The notes: generated by a model from the sequence alone, not told the origin. A DNA stretch of 64,000 nucleotides from Anaerolineae bacterium (GCA_022822305.1 JAJEBY010000016.1:1240001-1304000); one strand, 5' to 3'. Shown: positions 26,289 to 36,275, counted from the stretch's first letter. A program made the numbers and translations.

Positions 26289-26777
26289 CTATTGCCGAAT
26301 AATCTTCACAATCTGATGAATATGATCCAAATCATGATAGCCGCTGAGAATGACCTGGTCATTCAGCGTGAAGCCGGCGCCATCGGCTGGGCGGCCGGGG
26401 CGCTCCCATAGCGCTTCGTCATCCTCCGGCAAGGACGCCAGAAATGCATGATAAGGCAGGCGAGCGCTCTTCCACTTGGCCAGCAAATCCAGCGCATCCT
26501 GATCGGCGTATCCGGCGTCTTTCACCATTTCATCCGGACTGCGACCGGTGGACTGCGGAGGGTCGCTGTTCTCGGCCAAGGCGCGGGCTCTGGCCAGGAA
26601 GGCGGTATCAACATCGTAGAGGTGACCGATCACCTCTGAGATGGTCCAGCCGTCGCCGCCGTCGCGTTTGTCGAATACCGCGGGGTCGCTGATGGAGGCG
26701 ACGATATGCTCGATGTTCAGCAGGTTCTTTTCCAGCGCCCACAGTTGCCAGCGCCGATAGCGGGGCATAGCCGACAT
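26289..26777 (-). CDS. DinB-like (DinB_2) four-helix protein
   Basis: A 162-aa DinB/YfiT-type protein, a fold that often binds a metal through three His and is used in thiol transfer and stress responses. Candidate ligands are the His in WTISEVIGHLYDVD (about 52) and the two in SGYHDLDHIHQI near the C-terminus. AAGGAG lies 6 nt before the ATG at 26777. The gene has its own extended -10 promoter. The biochemical role is unknown. Confidence 0.75.
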   Translation of the reverse strand: MSAMPRYRRWQLWALEKNLLNIEHIVASISDPAVFDKRDGGDGWTISEVIGHLYDVDTAFLARARALAENSDPPQSTGRSPDEMVKDAGYADQDALDLLAKWKSARLPYHAFLASLPEDDEALWERPGRPADGAGFTLNDQVILSGYHDLDHIHQIVKIIRQ

Positions 26778-26807
26778 GTATCGCTCCTTACGTTATATGT
26801 GGAGCGA

Positions 26808-26816
26808 ATTATATCA
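26808..26816 (-). promoter_or_regulatory. Extended -10 promoter of the DinB-like gene
   Basis: On the minus strand TG-A-TATAAT is a perfect extended -10. It lies about 30 nt before the start codon. No good -35 is seen. Confidence 0.5.
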
Positions 26817-26834
26817 TACTTGCCTGCCGGGACG

Positions 26835-27959
26835 TTACGAACTTCGAGTTTGCTCCAGGATGGCCAGCGCCTGGCGGGCGATAGCTTCCGTGGGATTGGC
26901 GCTGGTGCCGGGCGCGCGCTCCATCAAGACTTCAAGGAAGAAATCGTCAACCGCGAACAGCGCTACCGAGCCATAGAGTCCGCGACCGAGCGCGTGCGGC
27001 ACCGGGAAGTCCTCAATCGAATTCTCGTCCTCAATGCCTTCGCGGATGCCTTTCATCTTTTCGTAATGCGCCATGGCGTCATCGGCTGAGTCGAACTGGG
27101 CGAAGGTCATTTGGAAATTGTTCGCCATATCGTCTCTATAGGCGACGCGGAATCCGCGACCATTCTGGATGTTGCGCGGCGTATCGACGCCATCATCAAA
27201 GCGGGTGTAGTCACGTTTCCACTGCGTGTCCGTGACTATTTGGGCCGGCAGATTCTCGAGGACGGCATCAAGCACGTCGACTGGGCCGGCGTCCATCGCG
27301 GCGGCGTCTGCCTCGGCTTCAAAGGCGCTGCGATTGCGTTCAAAGAATTTGAGAGCCTCGGTGGAAAGCTGCGCCATTGGGCTGGTCGAGGTGGTGAAAA
27401 TCTCGACGAAGACCTCGATGAAATAATTGTCGATTTGGAATAGCCCGAATGAACCGTACAAGCCGGAGCCGATGAAGTTCGGTTTCGGGAAGGCGTCATC
27501 TTCCTCAAGATTGACCAGGGACGAACGCAAGCCTTGCTTGCGGTTGAATTCCGCGATTGCGCCTTCCGCATCCGGGAAAACTGCGAAGTTCAGGCTCATC
27601 TTGCTGCCTTGCTGCGTGTAATAGTAGATCTCTTTGCCGACCGCGGGATTGCGGACGCCGCGGATGCTCTTCACGCCGTCGGCGCCAACTTCAAAGTCTC
27701 GCTTCCATTCTTCGTCACCAGCGGGCAGCGGATCGGGCAGCAACTCAATCAGACGTTCTATGATGTCCAAATTGACTTCGTAAGGATCCACAAAATCGGC
27801 CGGCTGGGGGGTCGGCGAGGGCGTGGCGGTGGGTTCGGGCGTTGGCGTCGGCGAGGGGGTGATATCCAGCGTATCTACCGGGCGGCAGGCGGCGAATACC
27901 AGCGCGGCGATCAGCGCCAGCGCCAGCACTCTCAAGCGTGGATAAACATGCTGTCTCAT
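26835..27959 (-). CDS. Lipoprotein with two tandem homologous domains, coupled to the sugar ABC operon
   Basis: A 374-aa exported lipoprotein. Lipobox LVFAAC at residues 20-25 is followed by a Pro/Thr/Ser linker (TPSPTPTPEPTATPSPTPQP). The mature region contains two copies of a domain of about 140 residues. Paired segments are LLPDPLPAGDEEWKRDFEV / NLPAQIVTDTQWKRDYTRF, MSLNFAVFPDAEGAIAEFNR / FQMTFAQFDSADDAMAHYEK, and GSGLYGSFGLFQIDNYFIEV / GRGLYGSVALFAVDDFFLEV. It overlaps the ATPase stop as ATGA. Function is unknown. Coupling suggests a surface partner of the sugar importer, perhaps ligand capture or sensing. Confidence 0.8.
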   Translation of the reverse strand: MRQHVYPRLRVLALALIAALVFAACRPVDTLDITPSPTPTPEPTATPSPTPQPADFVDPYEVNLDIIERLIELLPDPLPAGDEEWKRDFEVGADGVKSIRGVRNPAVGKEIYYYTQQGSKMSLNFAVFPDAEGAIAEFNRKQGLRSSLVNLEEDDAFPKPNFIGSGLYGSFGLFQIDNYFIEVFVEIFTTSTSPMAQLSTEALKFFERNRSAFEAEADAAAMDAGPVDVLDAVLENLPAQIVTDTQWKRDYTRFDDGVDTPRNIQNGRGFRVAYRDDMANNFQMTFAQFDSADDAMAHYEKMKGIREGIEDENSIEDFPVPHALGRGLYGSVALFAVDDFFLEVLMERAPGTSANPTEAIARQALAILEQTRSS

Positions 27960-28762
27960 ATCGGTTCACCGCCTTCTTCGTCGTACAAGCGCAGCCGTTC
28001 CGGGATCTGGCCGGTGACGATCATATCGGCGACTTCATTCTCCGTCACCTCGCTCTTGTAGAAGTCTCCCAGCTTGTGCCCGCGCTCGATGATGGTGAAG
28101 CGGTCCGCGACTTCATAAACGTGGCGGATATTGTGCGTGATGAAGATGACGCTCATGCCTTTTTCTTTGGCGGCGATGGTATAGTCCAGGACTTTCTGCG
28201 TTTCGCCTACGGACAGCGCCGAGGTCGGCTCGTCCAATATCAGCAGCTTCTTGCCGAAATAGACGGCGCGGCCGATGGCGATGGATTGGCGCTCGCCGCC
28301 GGACATGGTGCCGACGGTTTCTTCGGAATCGCGGATGTGGATGCCGACATCGGCCAAAGCGCTTATCGATTCCCGCGCCATCATCTTCTTGTCGAGAAAA
28401 CGAAAAGGACCGACCTCGTAAGTCGGTTCCTGCCCCAGCCAGAAGTTGCGCGCGATGCTCATCAAGGGCACCAGCGCCAAATCCTGGTGAACCGTTTCGA
28501 TGCCGAGCTCGCGGGCGTCGTGGGGTGAATAGATATTGACCGCCTCGCCGTCAAAATAGATTTGGCCGCGCGTCAGGGAGTGGAATCCGGTCAATACTTT
28601 GATCAGCGTGGATTTCCCGGCGCCGTTATCCCCAAGCAGGCCGACAATCTCTTGGCGATCGACGTGAAAATCGACGCCGCGCAATACCTGTACGCTGCCG
28701 AAATGCTTGTGGATATCGATCATATCCACCAGGGCGTCGGAATTCTGTTGCTCGTATTGCAT
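27956..28762 (-). CDS. Sugar ABC transporter ATP-binding protein, single-domain Rbs/Xyl type
   Basis: A 268-aa ABC ATPase. Walker A is GDNGAGKST at 44-52, Q-loop VHQDLAL, signature MSGGERQ at 153-159, Walker B LLILDEPTSAL at 173-183, and switch His210 in IFITHN. Sequence style (GLLGDNGAGKSTLIKVLTGF, DEPTSALSVGETQKVL) is that of CUT2 importers, but only one nucleotide-binding domain is present rather than the RbsA-type tandem pair. It would work as a homodimer. The signature starts with Met instead of Leu. It sits between its permease (11-nt gap) and the coupled lipoprotein. Confidence 0.92.
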   Translation of the reverse strand: MQYEQQNSDALVDMIDIHKHFGSVQVLRGVDFHVDRQEIVGLLGDNGAGKSTLIKVLTGFHSLTRGQIYFDGEAVNIYSPHDARELGIETVHQDLALVPLMSIARNFWLGQEPTYEVGPFRFLDKKMMARESISALADVGIHIRDSEETVGTMSGGERQSIAIGRAVYFGKKLLILDEPTSALSVGETQKVLDYTIAAKEKGMSVIFITHNIRHVYEVADRFTIIERGHKLGDFYKSEVTENEVADMIVTGQIPERLRLYDEEGGEPI

Positions 28763-28773
28763 GATTCGCGCTC

Positions 28774-30888
28774 CTAATTCTGCCGCGCGCCGCGGACCAA
28801 GGTATTCAGGACGACCGCCGCGATGATGATAACGCCGATGGTGCCGCTGAAGAGACGGGATTCAATGCCGACCAGCACCAGACCTGTTTGCAGCATGCCA
28901 AAAATCAGCGCGCCGAGCAGCGAACCGACGACGCTGCCATAGCCGCCGGTGAGCAGCGCGCCGCCGATCACCGTCATGGCAATGACTTCCAGCTCCCATC
29001 CGGTGCCTTTCAACGGATCGACGCCGGGATTCCGCGCCGTCTCATAGATAGCGGCAATGCCGGTTAAGACTGCCACAATCACAAAGTTCTGCAGCTTGAC
29101 GCGGTCGACATTGACGCCTTGCGCGCGCGCCGCGCCTTCGTTGCCGCCCGTGGCAAATATGCTATTGCCGAAGGAGGTGTTGGTCAGGATGACGTGGAAG
29201 ATGATCACAAATATGAACCACCAGACGATGGCCAGGCGCACATTGGCGTTGCGCGGAATCTGGACGTGCAGGAAATCATCTTCGGAGCCGATCGAAAGCA
29301 CGCGTCCGTTGAAGAGGTCAAAGTATCCGACTTCCACAATTTCTCCGCCGCCGGCGTTGCCGTGATAGGACAGGACAGCGACCAGCCAAACGACGATGGC
29401 GGCCAGGATCAGCACCACCAGCAGCAGCAGCGCCGTGCGCGCGATGGCGCCGGTCGTGCCGAAATCGCCGTTATTGGTGTGAATAGACCAGGCGTGCGTC
29501 GCGCCGCGATACAAGGCGGGCAAAACGCGATAGGCGGTATAGGCGACAATGAGCAGGCCGATTATCGCCAGCGCCAGGAAGACGATGTTGCTGATGCCGA
29601 TGACGGGCAGCGCTTCGTGATGGTCGCTATAGCGCAAGATGCGACCGCCGGCGATCGCCACCAGGGTAATGGCGCGGAAGGCCAGCATCGTGCCCAGCGT
29701 AACGATAAACGATGGGATGCGCGTGGAGATAAGTATGACGCCGTTGATGGCGCCCAGGACGAATGCCATAAAGATGGCGAGCATGGCCGCCGGCACCGGT
29801 TCCATGACACCGAATATGGGCGCGCCGTGGGTCATGAAGTTCATGAAAGATAGCGCGGTGACACCGAGGATCGAACCGACCGACAAATCAAATTCGCCGG
29901 AGATCATCAGATAAGTGACGCCGATGGCGATCACGCCTTTAGTGGCCACGTTGCTCAAGAAGGAGGCGACCGAACTCGGCTCCAGGAAGAGATCGGTAGC
30001 CATGGTGAAAGCCATGAAGATGGCGATGAAACCGATGATGGCGCCGGCGCTGGGCGATTTGGCCAATTCCGAACGAATGAACTTGCCCGGCGTTAGGGCG
30101 AGGGCGCGCCGCAGCTCGTCCGATTGTTCTTCGACCTGGCGCACCAGCCGGTAACCAAACAGTCCCGGCAGGAAGAAGAGCAATCCAGCCGCCAGCCGAT
30201 GGTTTTCGGCGTCACGGATGGTGGTCGTGCCCGGATAGAGCGGCACAACAGCGGCGCCCGCAATCAATACAAAAATGACGCCGACCGCCAGGACAGTGAT
30301 AATGGCAAGGACGAAACGCTGCGGCGGCGCCACGATCAGGCGGATGCCTTCCGTCTCGCGCAGCGACTCCAATTGCGGAATGAGAAAAACCAGCAGCGCC
30401 ACCAAGGCGACGAAGGCGGCGACAAGCAGGCTGATACTGATCAACGCTTCACCAGTGGACAAGGCCAATGGCGCCAGGCCGCCTATATCATTCTCGATGA
30501 TGATACGCAGGTCGGCTTCTTGACCCAACAGCAGCGAGAACTTCAAACCCACCGGAATGATGACGCTGAGCAGAATGGCGCCGCCGATCATGATCGTGAT
30601 GAAATACATCCACTGGGACCAGCGCAGGCTGGATGCTTCGCGATTTCTGAGGCCGAAAGCCGTCCGCAGGCAGCCCATGGCATAAATCAGGCTGGCCACC
30701 GCAACGATGAACTCCAATGCGTTGATGTCGCTGCGGAGAATATTGGCTCGTTCGCCCAAGGGCATCCAGCCAAAAGATGTCCTGAAAGCGATGATGGCGC
30801 CCAGGACTGCAAAACCGAAAATGATCGCCAATACGATCACGCCCTGGGTTTGAGCCTCGCGCTTGCCTTCTAAGTATGCTTGGATCAT
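28774..30888 (-). CDS. Oversized CUT2-type ABC permease (704 aa) with N-terminal and internal membrane extensions
   Basis: RbsC/AraH-type permeases usually have about 320-340 residues; this has 704. The canonical part begins around residue 275 with VATKGVIAIGVTYLMISGEF and DLSVGSILG, and ends with the GGNEGAARAQGVNVDRVKLQ region and the GGALLTGGYGSVVGSLLGAL motif. Ahead of it lie about 270 residues with roughly six hydrophobic segments, unlike any permease domain I recognise. A second insertion of about 120 residues with at least one helix (TALLLLVVLILAAIVVWLVA) plus a soluble loop splits the canonical domain before its TSFGNSIFATGGN segment. It reads as one uninterrupted frame. Confidence 0.85.
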   Translation of the reverse strand: MIQAYLEGKREAQTQGVIVLAIIFGFAVLGAIIAFRTSFGWMPLGERANILRSDINALEFIVAVASLIYAMGCLRTAFGLRNREASSLRWSQWMYFITIMIGGAILLSVIIPVGLKFSLLLGQEADLRIIIENDIGGLAPLALSTGEALISISLLVAAFVALVALLVFLIPQLESLRETEGIRLIVAPPQRFVLAIITVLAVGVIFVLIAGAAVVPLYPGTTTIRDAENHRLAAGLLFFLPGLFGYRLVRQVEEQSDELRRALALTPGKFIRSELAKSPSAGAIIGFIAIFMAFTMATDLFLEPSSVASFLSNVATKGVIAIGVTYLMISGEFDLSVGSILGVTALSFMNFMTHGAPIFGVMEPVPAAMLAIFMAFVLGAINGVILISTRIPSFIVTLGTMLAFRAITLVAIAGGRILRYSDHHEALPVIGISNIVFLALAIIGLLIVAYTAYRVLPALYRGATHAWSIHTNNGDFGTTGAIARTALLLLVVLILAAIVVWLVAVLSYHGNAGGGEIVEVGYFDLFNGRVLSIGSEDDFLHVQIPRNANVRLAIVWWFIFVIIFHVILTNTSFGNSIFATGGNEGAARAQGVNVDRVKLQNFVIVAVLTGIAAIYETARNPGVDPLKGTGWELEVIAMTVIGGALLTGGYGSVVGSLLGALIFGMLQTGLVLVGIESRLFSGTIGVIIIAAVVLNTLVRGARQN

Positions 30889-31121
30889 AAGCTGTTTCTC
30901 GATAACTACATATAAATGAGATTATACCCGCATCAACCTGAAGCAAGCAAAGATTCGTCGGGGACCAGGTTGTCGGGCGCGGCCCGGCATGCGGATGAAG
31001 TCAGCCGACCAGCTCGTCCGCGCAACGGATGGTCGCCGGCCGAATCGCCCACAACAAGTACGAGGGTGGAAGCGGATGGGGAGAGACTTCCTCCCCACCC
31101 ATTGAGAAAACCGATTGCGGT

Positions 31122-32108
31122 TTAGCGATAGCCTTGCGCGGTCAACTCGATGATGGCATCGACGTTGCTCGTGTTGATCACGCCAGGACCTGTCAGAATG
31201 TCGCCACCCGGTGAGAGCGCGAACTGGCTGTTCAGGTAGAGCCACATGATGGTCTCGAAACCTTGCAGATACGGCTGCTGATCAATAGCCTGAATCAAGT
31301 AGCCGCCCTGAATCATTTCGTAAATCTCGGCGCTGGTATCGTGCGTGGTCGCGAACAGCTCACCCGCCATGACGCCGGCTTCCTGAATATAGAGATTCAG
31401 CGAGCTTGACGGATTCGGGCCCAGCATGAAGGCGGCGTTGGTATCCGGATTGGCGCTGAAGTAATCGGCCAGGATACCGGCGGACGCGGTGACATCGTTA
31501 TTGATGGTCAAGCCATCAAGCGGGATGCCAGCTTCTTCAAAGACGCTGCGGACGCCCGCGCAACGGGCTTCCAGGCCACTGTGTCCAACTTCCTGAATCG
31601 GGCAAACGCCACCGGTGATCTCGACGCCAGCCGCGTCAGCTGCGTTCAAGACAGCGTTAGCGTTGGAGCGACCGCCGAGGAACTCGTTGGCGCCGATGTA
31701 GAAGAGGGTCGGCAGCGCGTCAGACGTACCGGCGTTGGGATCAGCGGTATTGAGCACGATAACGGGGATTCCCGCTTCCGCGGCGCGATTCACGCCATCG
31801 CGAATGACTTCCGGATTCGGAACGGTAGTGCCGATACCGTCATTATTGCGCGCCAAGGCATCATCCCAATAGCCGGCCATATCATCGATATTGTCAACCG
31901 GATCCGACAGCCAGGCGCAGTCCGCGTTCAACAGCGAGCAGGCATCTTCCATACCCTTGATGACGACGATCCAGAAGGGATTGCCGACGCCGCCGTGAGA
32001 GACGATGCTGAAGACGAGCTGGTCTTGCGCGCCGACGCCGCCAATGGCAGCGAGCATGATACCCAGTGCCAGAAGCAGCACAGGGATAGTACGAACAAGC
32101 TTTCTCAT
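31122..32108 (-). CDS. Periplasmic-type sugar-binding protein (Peripla_BP_4) of the CUT2 operon
   Basis: The 328-aa exported binding protein starts with signal peptide MRKLVRTIPVLLLALGIMLA and a likely cut after GVGA before QDQL. The mature fold opens VFSIVSHGGVGNPFWIVVIK, the family pattern of a first beta strand plus aromatic ligand loop, with IPVIVLNTADPN and FMLGPNPSSS later. GGAGGAG lies just upstream of its ATG. A 233-nt space precedes the permease gene. Together with the permease and ATPase it completes a sugar importer, probably induced through the LacI-type operator at 32163. Confidence 0.9.
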   Translation of the reverse strand: MRKLVRTIPVLLLALGIMLAAIGGVGAQDQLVFSIVSHGGVGNPFWIVVIKGMEDACSLLNADCAWLSDPVDNIDDMAGYWDDALARNNDGIGTTVPNPEVIRDGVNRAAEAGIPVIVLNTADPNAGTSDALPTLFYIGANEFLGGRSNANAVLNAADAAGVEITGGVCPIQEVGHSGLEARCAGVRSVFEEAGIPLDGLTINNDVTASAGILADYFSANPDTNAAFMLGPNPSSSLNLYIQEAGVMAGELFATTHDTSAEIYEMIQGGYLIQAIDQQPYLQGFETIMWLYLNSQFALSPGGDILTGPGVINTSNVDAIIELTAQGYR

Positions 32109-32162
32109 GTTGAAACTCCTCCGAATAACTATGTGTACAATATGCCTCAGGCCTGTCGCCTG

Positions 32163-32178
32163 TTGAGACCGGTTTCAA
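32163..32178. promoter_or_regulatory. LacI-family-type operator upstream of the CUT2 sugar operon
   Basis: TTGAGACCGGTTTCAA is a 16-bp palindrome with one mismatched pair and a central CG, the classic shape of LacI/GalR-family operators. It lies 55-70 nt upstream of the binding-protein start, near where promoter elements are expected. No LacI-family regulator gene is in the window. Confidence 0.6.
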
Positions 32179-32285
32179 TCGACTACATTTCCGCATAAAC
32201 TATGCGTGTTAGCCGAGTGTGGGCAATTATATCGCAAGTTTTTCAATCTTCAAGCGCTGCGGCAAAATCAAAATGCTCCGCCAGA

Positions 32286-33485
32286 TCAGCGAATCTCTTC
32301 CACCGCCCAATGATCGCCCATGGCCCGGCGCCCCTTGGCCAAGCCTTCGCCGGAGCTGACTTGCCGTATCAGGTCGTCCCGCTGCAAGGCAGAATCCAGC
32401 AGGTTAACGCCAAGGCCGGGTCCATCGGGGATGTCAAGATGGCCGTCGCTGACCCTGGGCTTGAAGCCGGAAAGCAGTTCGAAATAGCCCTTATAGAAGG
32501 CGCGCACGGATTCGACATAGAAGAGATTGGGGATGTGCGCGCCCAGATGCATGCAAGCGGCGTGACAAATCGGCCCGGCGATATTGTGCAAGACCAGCGG
32601 CACGCCGAAGGTCTCCGTGAGCGCCGCGATCTTGCGCGTCTCGGCAATGCCGCCATTCCAGACCGGATCGGTCATGAAGATTTGCCACACGTGTTTTTCC
32701 AGCCATTCGCGCAATTGCCAGCGCGTCAGCAGCAATTCCGAGCCGATGATGGGGATACTCGTGCGATCGGACAGCGCCTTGATCTCGTCTGGATAAACCG
32801 GGGGCATTACGTCTTCCAGAAACAGAATATCGTAGGGCTCGAGCGCGCGAGCGATACGCTCCATCGAGACGCGATTCCAACGGAAGTGGCATTCGATGCC
32901 GATCTCCATGCGGTCGCCGACGCGATCACGGATCTGTTGCACCGGGATCAGCCCCTGCTTGATCTGCGCCGGCGAAATGCGCTGCCCAAAGCTGCTCTCG
33001 CTGTATTGATCGAAGGGCCAAATCTTCATGGCGTAAATCTCGTCATCCAGCAAACTCTGCGCCAGCGCTCCCGCGTCTTCGTACCAGGCGCGATAGTCGT
33101 GACAGTCTCCAAAGCCGATGCAGGTGTTGTAGGTGGGGACGCGGTCGCGGGTCTTGCCGCCCAATAGATGATAAAGCGGCGCGCCGTAATGTTTGCCCAT
33201 GATATCCCAGAGCGCGACTTCAAAGGCGGAGAGCGCGCGCGTCTCGGCGCCGGCATAGCCGTTGTACATGATATTGTCCATCACGAAGCGCCATAGCCCT
33301 TCGATATCGAGCGGATCCTGCCCGAGAACGAGCGGGGCGATGACGCCATGCAGGGCCGCTTTGGCGCCGGGGATCTTATCGGCAGTCTCGCCCAGGCCGA
33401 TGATGCCGCTGTCGGTGTGCACGCGCACGGTCAGCAAGCGCGGCAGGGCCTTCCATTGCAGCGTTTCGATCCGAGTGATTTTCAT
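32286..33485 (-). CDS. Mandelate racemase/enolase-superfamily sugar-acid dehydratase
   Basis: A 399-aa enolase-superfamily enzyme. The capping domain has [11 protein letters not shown] and GIIGLGET. In the barrel, a K-x-W motif lies at Lys154-Trp156 (YAMKIWPF), metal ligands are Glu198 (IECHF), Glu224 (FLEDV) and Glu250 (GSELL), and catalytic His300 is in LVLHNIAGP with Asp273. This mandelate-racemase-subgroup arrangement is typical of sugar-acid dehydratases forming 2-keto-3-deoxy acids. The first ligand is Glu where Asp is more usual. It lies downstream of FAH- and M24-family genes and next to a sugar importer, which supports sugar-acid catabolism. Confidence 0.85.
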   Translation of the reverse strand: MKITRIETLQWKALPRLLTVRVHTDSGIIGLGETADKIPGAKAALHGVIAPLVLGQDPLDIEGLWRFVMDNIMYNGYAGAETRALSAFEVALWDIMGKHYGAPLYHLLGGKTRDRVPTYNTCIGFGDCHDYRAWYEDAGALAQSLLDDEIYAMKIWPFDQYSESSFGQRISPAQIKQGLIPVQQIRDRVGDRMEIGIECHFRWNRVSMERIARALEPYDILFLEDVMPPVYPDEIKALSDRTSIPIIGSELLLTRWQLREWLEKHVWQIFMTDPVWNGGIAETRKIAALTETFGVPLVLHNIAGPICHAACMHLGAHIPNLFYVESVRAFYKGYFELLSGFKPRVSDGHLDIPDGPGLGVNLLDSALQRDDLIRQVSSGEGLAKGRRAMGDHWAVEEIR

Positions 33486-33506
33486 TGGATAGCTCCTAGC
33501 AAGGCA

Positions 33507-34904
33507 TTAATCCGTAAATCGCAGCGCCCGCTCGGGCGAGAGCCAAAAGGGCGGCAGGTAGCCGGGCATATTGGAGAATGGCAGCACCTCCGGCTTAAGT
33601 TGGATGCCGAGCGCATCCGCCATGAATTTTCGACGGCCTTGGATACGCGCCCAGGCGTCGGGGTATTTGCGCGCCAGTTGCGCTCGCAGCTCATCATCCG
33701 CCAACGCAATGCCATCTTCGATATTGGTGGTGTGATAGGGCGAATGCGTGGCCGGGATGACATCAACCTGGATGGCCATGCCTGAACGCAGCGGAATCTC
33801 CGAACCCGCATAAATCGGCGAATGCAGCCACTCGTCGAGATGGATGAGATGCCCCGGATTCAATCCGATGCCAAAAAAGGGATCGCCCAGGCGCTCCTGA
33901 ATGATCGCGTGCAATTCGCCGCCGCTGACGCCGATGCCCAGCGCTTCGTACCATGCGGCGATGGCCAGAAAATACGGCGCCACCAGCACCTCGACATAAT
34001 CGCGTACAGCTGCTGGCAAATCGCGCTCGGCACGCGCCAGCCAGCCGCCCCGAGCGTTCAGCGCGCCCCAGACGCCGTAAGCAAGGAAAACCGGATCGCC
34101 CACTCGCATGACGCGCAGCGAAGGACTCGCCAAGCCTAGAGCCGCCCGCTCACCGCTGGAGAACATCACGTGGCAAGATTGCGGCAGGCCCGTCAGCCCC
34201 ATCAACGCGACAGCTTCGAATTCGGTCATGCCAGCGCGGATGCCGAAAATCAGCTGGCGCAGCGCCTGCGAGGTGTAGGAGGCGGCGAACTCGAAGCAGG
34301 CCAGTTGATCGACATCGTTGATAGCGCGCAATCCATTGGCCGGGTGCATGAACAGATCAGCCGCATTGAATAGCAGCTGCCGATCCGCCGTGATGCAGAC
34401 CAGCGCATCGACGATGAAAGCGGGAATCTCCAGCGCGTGGGCGGGCTCGTGAGATTCGCGCTCATCAAAGCCCTTCCAGCCGACGATGCCGAGCCGCTGC
34501 CCGCGCCTGATGCCCGCCCCCCGCAAGATATCTTCGAGCATGGGGCTTTCGCCGCGCGGCTGACCCGGCAGGCTGAAAGTCTGGTAGAGCGCCTTTTCGA
34601 TTTCGACAGGCGAAATGCCGCTGTAACTCATGCCTTCGTTGCCCAGCAGCAGCACCGGCCGCTGGCCGGGAAAGAGTATCAGCAGGGCTTCCTCAAAGCG
34701 CGGGTCATAGCCGGTCAGATAGGCGATGTTGGCGAAGTGCTCGCGGTCGCCATAGACGACCAGGCCGGCGTAACCGGCGGCTTGCGCCCGTTCCAGCGCG
34801 GCATCTATCCGCGCGCGATAGGTGGCCGCCGGGATGAACGGTTGCGCTTGTGGCATGCCGAAATTCGGCAGATCGAATGCCGCTAGTTCCGCTCGTCGCG
34901 CCAT
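33507..34904 (-). CDS. M24 (pita-bread fold) family protein with incomplete metal site
   Basis: A 465-aa creatinase/Xaa-Pro-peptidase relative with a creatinase N-terminal domain (RIDAALERAQAAGYAGLVVY, FANIAYLTGYDPRFEEALLI) and a pita-bread C-terminal domain. The two Asp metal ligands expected after RVGDPVFLAYGVWGALN are absent. The His in NPGHLIHLDEW remains, the first Glu is Asp (AIQVDVIPA), and the last Glu is kept in NIEDGIAL. It may work without metal, like creatinase, which hydrolyses a C-N bond, or be a binding protein. The start at 34904 is 1 nt after the FAH gene stop; the ORF extension to 34946 is inside that gene. Confidence 0.75.
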   Translation of the reverse strand: MARRAELAAFDLPNFGMPQAQPFIPAATYRARIDAALERAQAAGYAGLVVYGDREHFANIAYLTGYDPRFEEALLILFPGQRPVLLLGNEGMSYSGISPVEIEKALYQTFSLPGQPRGESPMLEDILRGAGIRRGQRLGIVGWKGFDERESHEPAHALEIPAFIVDALVCITADRQLLFNAADLFMHPANGLRAINDVDQLACFEFAASYTSQALRQLIFGIRAGMTEFEAVALMGLTGLPQSCHVMFSSGERAALGLASPSLRVMRVGDPVFLAYGVWGALNARGGWLARAERDLPAAVRDYVEVLVAPYFLAIAAWYEALGIGVSGGELHAIIQERLGDPFFGIGLNPGHLIHLDEWLHSPIYAGSEIPLRSGMAIQVDVIPATHSPYHTTNIEDGIALADDELRAQLARKYPDAWARIQGRRKFMADALGIQLKPEVLPFSNMPGYLPPFWLSPERALRFTD

Positions 34905-34905
34905 A

Positions 34906-35808
<903 letters not shown>

Positions 35809-35860
35809 ACGCGGCTCCTTAATTTGTGCGCTTTCAGAAATTCCACGCAGCTGCAAACCC

Positions 35861-35881
35861 GGACGTCTCAGCGAAACGCCC
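35861..35881 (+). repeat. Degenerate GTAGGGGCG-type hairpin upstream of the FAH operon
   Basis: GGACGTCTC-AGC-GAAACGCCC then CTACAGAG. Two stem positions are mispaired. It lies in the 467-nt gap 35809-36275, in what would be the leader of the FAH operon. Confidence 0.55.
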
Positions 35882-36008
35882 CTACAGAGTTTTCCACGTT
35901 TTTGGGAATCCTCACACTATGTCGGCGCGTGTCATAGTTTACCTGGCTTCACTTGGATAAAGCCAAGTTAGTCATGCGAAAAAGTGCTGGATTGGAAACG
36001 GCAAGGGC

Positions 36009-36160
36009 GGGCAAGCCACCGGCTCGCCCCTACATTTTATGCGCGCTGGCGGGCGACTCACAGAGTCGCCCCTACGGATTTCGCCAAATGAGATGCTTGT
36101 GATGCTTTTGCTGTCGCTTTCATGTCCAATCGGCGCAAACCTCCCCTGCCGTCTCCCGCC
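36009..36160 (+). repeat. Double-hairpin element with conserved linker and tail
   Basis: Hairpin GGGCAAGCC-ACC-GGCTCGCCC (36009-36029, one mismatch), linker CTACATTTTATGCGCGCTGG, hairpin GGGCGACTC-ACA-GAGTCGCCC (36051-36071), then CTACGGATTTCGCCAAATGA and TTTCATGTCCAATCGG. The same order, partly decayed, occurs at 26100-26240. In reverse orientation the two hairpins plus linker occur at 49007-49054 and 49910-49966. The rest of the gap holds nothing I recognise. Confidence 0.75.
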
Positions 36161-36275
36161 TCTCCGCGGAAGTATCCCGAAGCGTCAGGGAAACGTGACT
36201 CGATGCTGAGGTTGGCGTTCTTCGCAGAATTCGCATGATCAACTTAGTATTAATTCTGTATCCTCGGCCGTGACA

